Part shown: positions 56,025-64,000 of the stretch, in pieces
How positions within the stretch are numbered: position 1 is the stretch's first letter
Layout: each line of letters starts with the position of its first letter
Assembly (NCBI GenBank): GCA_016858145.1
Contig: JAEHOE010000026.1
Location: 558,001 to 622,000, forward strand
DNA from: Edaphochlamys debaryana
Taxonomy: Eukaryota; Chlorophyta; Chlorophyceae; Chlamydomonadales
Direction of reading: 5' to 3'
Length of the DNA: 64,000 bases
Program-made: the position numbers and the translations under genes
Notes under the pieces: model-generated
Told to the model about the DNA's origin: nothing
Database searches by the model: none
Seen by the model: the letters and a program-made list of their open reading frames with translations, nothing else

Positions 56025-59000
56025 TCACTGCACCGACCAGCAGCCAATTCGCCACCACTCCAGCTCCTGCCCATCCGGCCCCTCCACATCGGCCCCCGCA
56101 CCCCCACCGCCCTGCCCCTGCCCCTGCGGCTGTGGAGACCTCCCCACTGCCGGCGTGCTCGCCCCCGCTCCCCCGCCGTGCGCGCCGTGGCCCCTCCCCC
56201 CTCCGTTCCCTCCCACGCCGCCCGCACCCAGCCCCGACCCGTGCAGGGTGTTGAAGGGGCTGCCAAAGGGCGTACGGCACCCCGCGCCGCCGGTGCTCAT
56301 CAGGTCGGGCGGCGGCGTGGGAGTCGAACGGCCCCGCGCCCACCGCTCCGCACGTGACGACGGCGGTACGACGGGCGCCACGTGCATGACGGGCGTGGGC
56401 ACGGTCCACACCACGTCGTACTCCGTGACCCTCAGTACGACCAGCGGCATGGCTGCCTGCAGCATGTTCTGCCACGTCAGCAGCTGCTTGATGGGCATGG
56501 CCCAGTTGGGCAGCCACAGCGTGCGCAGTCCGGCCAGGGAGCCGGGGGGGAGGGACATGAGCGTGTCCAGGAGGGACAGGTCTCGCTGGGGGCAAGAGGG
56601 TGGGGAGGGGGGAGGCAAGGCTTACGAGGAGACGAGAAGAGGGCAGGGCAGGGCGGCGCAGAGGCACCATGCATGGCCGTCCCGTCCCGCCCACCTGTGC
56701 CGCCGCCGCCGCCGCCTCCCCCTGCGGCCTGGGCGGCTGCTGCGGCTCCAGCATGAGGTGCCTCAGCTGCTGCAGGGGGGCCAGCGCGCACACGTCGGGG
56801 CAGCGGAGGCCGCCCAGGCCCAGCGTGCGGAGGCCCTGGGGGGAGGGAGGGAGGTGGAGGTGGATCAGCGAGGAAGGCGATGTATGGACACGAGGGAGTG
56901 CAGGAGAGGAGGTGAAGGGAGTGGACCAGTGAGGCAGAGACATGGGGTTCATGTTCAATGTCCTTCCAGCTCTGACCCCTCCCAGAGCTATCAACACCCT
57001 CTCGGCCTACAACCATCACGAACACGACACGACACGACTCCCACTCCCCTCCCACTCCCCCTGCCACCCGCCTGCATCTTCGTGACCGCTGCCAGCAGTG
57101 CGCTCCGGTGCAGCGGCGGCTCGCCCTCCTCGGGCCAGCAGGGCCAGCGGAGGACCAGCGTCTCCAGCTCGGGGGCCAGGGGCAGGGCCTGGGGGGCGGG
57201 TGGGGCGTGCGAGGGGCAGCATGTGTTGAGGGGGACACGCCACCGTAACCCAGCACATCTCCGTAGCCCCTCCCCCTCCCTCCTCGCCTGCGGCAGCGAC
57301 TCCCCCGTTGTGAGGCAGTCGGAGAGCCACAGGTGGCGCAGCGCGGGCGGGGGGCGGCTGCCCACCAGCTGGCAGCGCACCAGCAGGAGGGCCTCAAGGC
57401 ACCTGGGGGGGGGCAGGGGCAGGGGGTAGGAGGGCCCGTGGATGAGTTGACGTAGTGAGGTCGGGTCAGGAGCTGTGTTGTGTGTGGGAAGTGGAGCCAA
57501 GAGCTTCAGGCAGAAAGACCGGTGGACCGCAACACCCATGCATCCTCAGACACAGCCTCCAGTCAACTCCACCACGTCACGCACCTTGGCAGCAGGTCCC
57601 AGCTCACTGCGTAGCACCTCCCGGGCTGCGGCGGCCCATGGTCCCTCAGCTTCTGCCACCCCACCGCCCAGTGCGTCAGGCTCAGGGAGCGGAGGCCGGA
57701 CCAGGCCCACGTGGGGAGCGGGGGGAGGCAGGGGGGCGAGGAGGGGGTGGCGGGGGCGGGGGCGGAGGACGAGCCGGAGCCTAGAGTGGCGTTGGCGCCG
57801 GGGCTTAGTGTCGCCACGGCCTCCCACGTCGCCAGAGCTTCTGCCAGGCACAGGACGCTCGGAACGCCCTTGCCCGCTTCAGAAGGGCCGCTGCCGGAGG
57901 CGTCACCCGCCGCCCCATCCTCAGCCCCCATTGTCGCGTCAGCGCCCGCACCCGCTGCACCTCCCGCGTCCGCCGCTGGGCCCGGGCCCCCTGCTGAGCC
58001 AAGCCCAAGCCCCGCCGCGCCTCCTGCCCCTGCCCCTGCCTCGGCTGCCGCCGCTGCTGCCCCCGAGCCGGATGGCCCCCCCTGCACCAGCTCGCTCCAC
58101 AGCTCTGGGGTCAGCGCCCCCGGCTCCAGAGCCCCGGGGCCCAGCAGCCCGCCCTCCCGGAGCACTCGGGGCAGGGCCGGGGGCCGCAGGGGTTCGAGGG
58201 CCTCGCGGAGGCGGCGGGCCAGACTGAGCAGAGGCGCAACGCTGGGGGGCACAGGCACCCCGGCCTCGTAGGAGGCCGCTGCTGCCGCCGTGGGCGCGGA
58301 GGGGTCCGCGGAGGGGGTTGCCGCTGCGGAGGAGAGTGCTGGGCCTGCTCCCGCGGCTTCCGCCCCCGCGGCTGCCCCTGCCCCCGCTCCACCTGCCCCT
58401 CCTTGTGCCGCTGCTGCTCCTGCATTCGGTGCGGCCTGCACCCCTGCCCCTGTCGCTGCTACTGCGCTAGCCGCCGCCTGCTCTCGCGCTTTCATGTCCG
58501 CCCTGAGTTCCGCCAGGACGCCCCGCAGCACCTCCACCGCCCGCTGCTCCGGGGCTGAGAGGGGCGCCTCCACAGCGCTTGCCCCTGCCGCCTGACTCCC
58601 TCCCGCTGCCGCTGCCGCGCTGCTGGGGGGCCCAGGACCGGCACCGGCGCTTGGGCCCGCACCGGCGGTCCCGGGCGCGATGAGCGGCTGTGAGCCCCGA
58701 TCCAGATCCAGATGGGCTCCGATGGGCTCCGATGACGGCCCCGGCCCATCGCCACCCTCTCCAACTGCGGCTGAACCCGACTCGGGCCCCGATCCAGATC
58801 CAGATCCGGGCCCGCGGTCCGGCTGCCGCCCCAGTGCCCCCAGCAGGTGGTGCGGCGGCTGCGGGTACTCCCCCAGGGCCTGGGGCGAGGGGTCCACCCC
58901 CAGCAGGTTCCAGGTGGAGAGGTGGAGCGACTCGAGGTGGGGCAGGCCGCACAGAACGGAGGCGAGCCTGGGGGGTGGGCATGGAATGGAGCAGGGAGAG

Positions 59001-62000
59001 GGGAGGTAGGGGTGACTGTGGGGTGAGCTCCCGCTCAGTGCAATAGCGCGCAGCCTGTCTTGGTTATGCAGGCAGCATCAACACACGCCCCGTCTCACCC
59101 TCCGTCCACGAAGGCGGGTGCGGTCTCCTGCGGGCTGTCCATCTGCAGCAGCAGCCTCCGCAGCCCCGTCAGCCGCCCCAGCGCCCCCAGGTGCGCCAGC
59201 GTGTGCTTGGACGCCGCCAGGGCTGCGGCCAGAGCGGCGTCGGGGCCCAGGAGCGCGTTGGCGGCGGCGGCGGCGGCAGCGGCGGCGGCCTGGGGGGCAG
59301 GAGGAAGGCCGCGTCAATGGCCAGACATCAAGTTTTACCAGGCAAGCCCTTCTGGCAGTACTGCAGTACGGCGGGTGGGCACGTGCGTGTCGTAATTCGT
59401 ATGACGCACCTCTGGGTCGTACTCGACCTGCTCCCCCGACGGCAGCCCCCGCGGCAGCTGCAGGCTGGTGAGGGCCGTCAGTGCCGCCAGCGCCCCCACC
59501 AGCTCCGGACCCAGTTCCGCATTCTCTAGCCGCAGGCTGCGCAGCGGCGGAGGGCCCAGCGCCGGCGGCGGAGGCGTGGCGGCAGCCGCCAGCGACGGCG
59601 CCGGACTGCCGCCGGGCGTCGCCACGCCCCCTCCTCCGCCTCCGCCTCCGCCACCGCCGGCCCCTCCGGCGCCGCTGGAGGGTGGTGGCGGCGGCAGGGC
59701 CGGGGGCCCCGCCAGCATTGCCCGGAAGGCGGTGCACAGCGCCTCCTCCTCCTCGGGCGACGTCACCCGCACGGACAGCGATCGCAGGTGGGGCAGCAGC
59801 GGCAGTGCGCGGGACACCAGCGGGTGGCAGCCGGGGGAGAGGCTGAGCGCCAGGCAGCGGAGGGGGCTCACGGAGAGCGCTGCGGAGGGAGGGGTGGTGG
59901 TGGCGTTTGGGTCAGCCGTCCGTCGCCCCTTGTCAGCCCTGCTCGCCGCCGGCCCCAGCCCCAGGCACAAGCCACCTCGCCCGCTAGAGGGCCCGCCGCT
60001 TGCCTAGGCCATAACAACAAAGACAGATCCGCATACCCAGCACGCCCCCAGCCCGCCCCACCCGCGGCCTTCTCCGAGAGCTGCATGAGGGGGTTGGGGT
60101 CGTCTGGGGCGGGGGCGTTCCATGCGTGGTCGGGACACACGTGGAGCAGCTCCAGACGCACCTGGGGGGGAGGGGGGGGAGGAGGGGCGGTGAAGCCGCG
60201 GAGAGGTGGGTGGGGAGGTGCTGATGAAGACCCGTCCCCAGACTCCCATCAGCCTGCAAGGCTCCACGCTGAGCGGCACCCTGCCTCACCAGTCGGGGCA
60301 TGGAGAGCAGGTCCAGCAGGTGGGAGGGCGAGGCGGGGCGGGCGTCGCACACCAGGCTCAGGGTCTGCGGGGCGGCGGGGGAAAAGAGCGCGGGAGAAAC
60401 GTGGTGTGCGCTCAGCCGCGGCCTGCCCTCAAATACCAGCACACCCCTCAGGAGGCAGCATATCCACCTCCGCTCTGTTACCGGTGCACTCCCACTCACT
60501 CCCACTCCCACTCCCACTCACTCCCACAAGGACAGCACCCCACCTCCAGCGACGTGATGCTGGCCAGGTGCCTGGCCCCCTCTGCGTTGATGTTCTCGCC
60601 CCCGAATTGAAGGCTGCGCAGCCGCCCGTGCCGCACCAGGGAGGCAAGCAGGTCGTACACCTGGGGGGGGGCCGGGGAGGGGGTTCCGGGGTACCGGGGC
60701 CCCGTACTGTACTGCTCTGCTCCGCATTACAGCCGTGCAGTGCCGTACCTCGTCGAAGTCCAGGAAGGAGTCCACGTCGTACCCGATGATCCACCTGCGG
60801 AGCAACGAGGAGGGTGCACACGACATTAAGTTACGGCCTGCAGCCTGCAGGGCCTATCCAGCACCCGCACGACCACCGAGGGTAAGTGCTGACCACCTCA
60901 AGGCGCATTACCCTTCTCGTCCCCCGCCCCACGACCCACATCATCCACAGCAACATCCCTCCGGTTCCCCCTCCCTCCCTCCCCCCCTCCCACTTCATGC
61001 ACAGCTCCTCCAGGTTGGCCAGGCGGCAGAGGTGCGGCATGGAGGAGCGGTACAGCGGCTGGCCCGCCTCGTCCATGCCGCCCTGGCCCTGGAACAGGAG
61101 CTCCTGGGGGGGGGAGAGGAGGGAGGAGGGGAAGGAGGAGTGGAGCAAGGGAAAGATGCGGTTGGCTTTCAAGAGAACTCGACAATGGCTATGAGCTCTG
61201 TAGGACGGATGGGCTCGGCTGCACACATACACCCCACGCACCAGGGACGTGATGTGGGTCATGACCCCCAGTGCGCTGTAGTCCAGCGGCAGGTCCCACG
61301 TGACGCTGTCGTGCACCGACAGGCCCCGCACGCCCGGCCACAGCGTGCGAAGCGTGCTGAGCGCGGCGTGCACCTGGCAGCGGTGCAGCAGGGCGTTGTG
61401 GACCTGTGGGGGGGTGAGGAGCGGGGCAGGGCAGGGATGGAGGGGACAAGGGCGGCTTAGGGGACAGGAAACAGCATGGTGGCGGGGTTAATTGCTACCT
61501 CGAGCACTGCACTAGCTGAGACCAGGGTTACAGTACTACAGGGTGTTGGGTGCTCACCAGGGTGATGTGGGTCACGCGCGGGAAGTCGGTGCGGAGGCGG
61601 GGCAGCGGCGTGACCACGTGCTGGGGCGCAGGCGTCATCCAGCCGCCGCCGCCGCCGCCGTAACCGTACCAGCCATTGCCAACGCCGCTGACCGGAGCCA
61701 AGGGGCCAGCGGCGGCGGCAGGGCCGGCGGCGCCGCTGCCGGACGGACGGCCGCCCGAGGGTCCGGCGCCGCTGCCGCTGCCGCCAGCGCCGCCGCCGTT
61801 CGCAACGCCCGGCCCCCCTCGCGGCCTGCCGCGACCGGCGGCAACGGAGTAACTGCCAGCCTCGACATCGCCACGGGTGGCCGCCCCGCCAGCGCCGCCG
61901 CCGCCAGCGCTGCCGCTGACGCCGCCGCTGCTGCGCCGGCGGCCCACGGCGACGTCAGCCAGGGCGCCGCTGAGAGCGAGCGTGCTGCCGCCACCGGCTC

Positions 62001-62628
62001 TCCGCTGATCGGCCTCCAGCAGAGCTGCTACAGCCTCCGCCCAGCCGCGAGCGGGGCCGGCCAGGAGCAGGGGGTGGTTGAGGGGGAGCATGAGGTGCGT
62101 GACCATCCCGCACGCCGCTGCTCGCCATGACTGACAGGTCAGGCTCGCGGCGGCAAGCTGGTACGTCGGAAGGAAGGATAGCACATCCTGCGATGTGGCA
62201 CATGTGGCAAGGAAGCGGAATGGGCATCTGGAGAGCCGAGCAGCCAGGGGATGGGCTGGAGACGGCACCAGGGCAGACCCGACGACACCCCCCCGTGCAG
62301 TCTGCCGCTGAATGGCTGCATTCGCAGCGTCAGGTCGCGAACGGTCAGGCAGTTTGAGGCACAAAAAGGGAAAGTTCCGCGTGGTTGCGGTTGTGGCAGC
62401 CCTGGATGGGCCCGGGATGTTAGCCCGCACAAGGCCGACCGCAACCTCGACAAGCCCCCGATAGCAGCGGAGTGATCCCGTTTGTGAGCTGGTGTCGGGG
62501 GACCCGTGATCTGAGCCTTGGGGCGTGAAGTGGCCTATGCCGAGACCCACCTGGACTAGCTCCAGAGGCAAAGCCGCCCATGGTGGCCCCTTTTCCTGCT
62601 CATCTTGCAACCGAGCGGCCTTGCTCAT
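56025..62628 (-). CDS. F-box/leucine-rich repeat-like protein, 15 exons, about 1,431 aa
   Basis: Exons: 62628-62551, 62187-61558, 61403-61242, 61103-60994, 60794-60749, 60660-60544, 60364-60290, 60161-60062, 59879-59410, 59289-59099, 58967-57585, 57402-57288, 57188-57072, 56835-56695, 56585-56025. They total 4,296 nt with all phases agreeing and no internal stop. The F-box is split by intron 1: ALPLELVQ | DVLSFLPTYQLAAASLTCQSW. Irregular leucine-rich segments follow (LSTLRTLWPGVRGLSVHDSV, ANLEELCMK, LRSLQFGGENINAEGARHL, LRSLRLENAELGPELVGAL, LTGLRRLLLQMD, LPHLESLHLSTWN, LRTLGLGGLRCPDVCALAPL). They are interrupted by Gly/Ala/Pro-rich inserts in exons 2, 9 and 11. Introns 12 and 13 have GC donors (CAG|GCGAGG, CAG|GCGGGT). 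Likely an SCF ubiquitin-ligase substrate receptor; substrate unknown. An upstream in-frame ATG at 62688 is also possible. Confidence 0.85.
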
Positions 62629-62921
62629 GAGCCCAGGGCTGGCTCCGAGCTTGACAGCCAACGGCAGTGTGGGTTTAGCGCAACGCACAGGGACTCGTCC
62701 CTAGCTATATGGAATGCGTATTCTGGTCCATTCGACGTTGTGTATGCTGTCGGTGCGGGCCGCTTGTCACATCCTCGCGCGCGCTCGATGAAGCCCGACA
62801 TCAAGCTCACGCGGGGATAAGGGCGCTAACTCACGTTGCTTTCTGACAGCAAAGTAATGCATACGCTAGCCCTCTGCAGAATGTGGCGTTAACGCTCGTG
62901 CCAAACGATTCGTCGCGGGCC
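62629..62921. promoter_or_regulatory. Shared divergent promoter region of the F-box gene pair
   Basis: 293 bp between the two divergent start codons (62628 and 62922). Relatively AT-richer than its surroundings, with CTATATGGAAT at about 62704. Must hold both promoters and 5' untranslated regions. No defined element is claimed. Confidence 0.5.
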
Positions 62922-64000
62922 ATGGAGGATCGTCGAGCCGCGAAGCAGCAGCGGCAGCTGTCACACGAACCAAATGACGCAACCAAGCATGTCAAGGAGG
63001 CCGGGGGGGACCTGCCGAGCTACGCCGAGGCGCTGCCAGCGGAAATCCTCACGGCAAGTCCGGCGCTGCGGCGTGCCCGCCCGCGAGCACCGCCAGCGCA
63101 CGCAGCCGTTTACTTCGCACATCAATCTGGGCCTGCCTTGCCCTTCCCACCGGTTCTCGAGCCCACACGCGACGCACCACCACGCCGCAAAACCCCTGCC
63201 CTCCCTTCTCCCCCGTCGACCCCTTGCCTTCCAGAGCGTTGCGCGCCTGGTGCCCCCCCACCAGCGCGGTGCTCTCCGCCTCGTCTGCCGCAGCTGGGCG
63301 GGCGCCATAGCGCACGACGTCACAACACTCCAGCTCCCACTCCTAGCCCTCGCCCCGCTGCCGGCATGGCAAACGCACCTCAGGCTTCTAGGCCCCGGGG
63401 GTGGTGGTGCACTTTCTGGCGGCATCGAGGATGCCCGTACTGCGGCCCTGAAGCGGCTGTTCTCGCGATTTCCGCTGGCCAAGCACCTGGTGCTGATGCA
63501 CAACGTGGTCATGGCGCCATCGGCGGTGCAGGTACGGTTTGGTGCATGGATGAAGGGAGTGAGGGCAGGCAAGGGCAACGGCATGGGGGGCGGGGAGGGT
63601 GCATGCGAACTATGCGGGCGTTTAAAAAGCTCCGCCTGGAGGTTGTGGGTACAGACATGGCTTTGGTATCGGGTCCCGTGCAGACCCAGAGCACCTTCGG
63701 GTCGAGCCGACCCGGGCCCCGGACGTCCCTGCTCTCCCATGCTTCTCTACCTCCCGTGGCCCCACGTCCCCATCCTCGTCCACCCCACCTTTCCACCCCT
63801 CCCCACCACCCGCTACCCCACCACCCGCCCCAGGCTGCGCTCTCCCGGCTGCCCTCCCTGCTCCCCTCCGCGGCCCACGTGGAGCTGCGGGACAGTGTGG
63901 CCTGGGAGCAGCCCTCGCCGCTGGCGCCGCTGGCGGCCGCGGCCGCGGCCCCCGGGTCGGGGCTGCGGGAGCTGACGCTCACGTACCTGGCCTCGCCCGA
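62922..64000 (+). CDS. F-box/leucine-rich paralogue, partial (runs off window)
   Basis: Exon 1, 62922-63053 (MEDRRAAKQQRQLSHEPNDA to ALPAEILT); exon 2, 63235-63531; exon 3, 63834 to the window end; all junctions phase 0. Intron 1 is GC-AG (CTCACG|GCAAGT ... TTCCAG|AGCGTT) and splits the F-box: LPAEILT | SVARLVPPHQRGALRLVCRSW. Exon 2 continues to FSRFPLAKHLVLMHNVV. Exon 3 (ALSRLPSLLPSAAHVELRDSV, then AWEQPSPLAPL) aligns with exon 3 of the minus-strand gene (LSTLRTLWPGVRGLSVHDSV, then TWDLPL), showing the two are divergent paralogues with conserved intron positions. Confidence 0.8.
   Translation, partial: MEDRRAAKQQRQLSHEPNDATKHVKEAGGDLPSYAEALPAEILTASPALRRARPRAPPAHAAVYFAHQSGPALPFPPVLEPTRDAPPRRKTPALPSPPSTPCLPERCAPGAPPPARCSPPRLPQLGGRHSARRHNTPAPTPSPRPAAGMANAPQASRPRGWWCTFWRHRGCPYCGPEAAVLAISAGQAPGADAQRGHGAIGGAGTVWCMDEGSEGRQGQRHGGRGGCMRTMRAFKKLRLEVVGTDMALVSGPVQTQSTFGSSRPGPRTSLLSHASLPPVAPRPHPRPPHLSTPPHHPLPHHPPQAALSRLPSLLPSAAHVELRDSVAWEQPSPLAPLAAAAAAPGSGLRELTLTYLASP

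Noticed and set aside
56005..57429. 474-codon plus-strand frame over the leucine-rich gene
   Set aside because: Crosses several minus-strand introns and exons; composition is antisense-like and the minus-strand exon chain is complete and in phase.
61543..62130. Ala-rich plus-strand frame opposite exon 2 of the F-box gene
   Set aside because: Mirrors Gly/Ala/Ser-rich minus-strand coding sequence; the minus strand carries the F-box and keeps frame across 14 introns.

Overview
The window is nuclear DNA from a GC-rich eukaryote, most likely a volvocine/chlamydomonadalean green alga close to Chlamydomonas. The evidence is short GT-AG introns (about 80-360 nt) with GTGAGT/GTAAGT/GTGCGT donors, strongly GC-ending codons, Ala/Gly/Pro-rich proteins, one-repeat-per-exon ankyrin genes, an F-box/leucine-rich protein pair and Helitron transposons. 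There are no bacterial operons or Shine-Dalgarno signals. No tRNA, rRNA or CRISPR array was recognised.

Layout. 1-5.6 kb: 5' part of a large Helitron (HelA, minus strand), cut by the window edge. Its spliced gene carries an OTU-like cysteine protease start, an acidic + RG/AT-hook region, a PHD finger, a chromodomain and then the Helitron N-terminal and Rep region. 6.05-7.0 kb: a LINE-ORF1-like reading frame (minus) with a 34-bp tandem repeat at its 5' end. 7.4-9.15 kb: a dispersed two-hairpin motif and a diverged tandem repeat. 9.26-12.84 kb (minus) and about 13.0-14.79 kb (plus): a divergent pair of multi-exon genes of unknown function. 14.86-16.05 kb (plus): a spliced gene with a domain resembling the nucleotidyltransferase-like proteins of giant viruses and fungi. 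16.6-19.7 kb: non-coding higher-order tandem repeats. 20.4-32.35 kb: a second, diverged Helitron (HelB, minus) with OTU, AT-hook, chromodomain, HUH Rep and SF1 helicase. It abuts the 5' stub of a third Helitron (HelC) at 32.36-32.5 kb.

34.1-48.2 kb: two nearly identical 7-kb direct tandem copies, each with an ankyrin remnant, a leucine-rich-gene fragment and a coiled-coil/ankyrin gene (ANK-A, ANK-B). 49.5-50.6 kb: an internally deleted copy of the leucine-rich gene. 51.6-55.0 kb: a third, frameshifted ankyrin gene (ANK-C). 56.0-62.6 kb (minus): a 15-exon F-box/leucine-rich gene that reads through completely. 62.9-64.0 kb (plus): the start of a divergent F-box paralogue, cut by the window end.

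The most distinctive finding is the Helitron protein. In HelA the splice phases of eight consecutive introns agree, so one mRNA can join PHD and chromodomain modules (chromatin readers) to the Rep protein. HelB shows the same order without the PHD finger. Both Helitron copies carry frameshifts and look inactive. The right half is a recently expanding ankyrin/leucine-rich gene cluster whose copies differ by single indels and junction artefacts.
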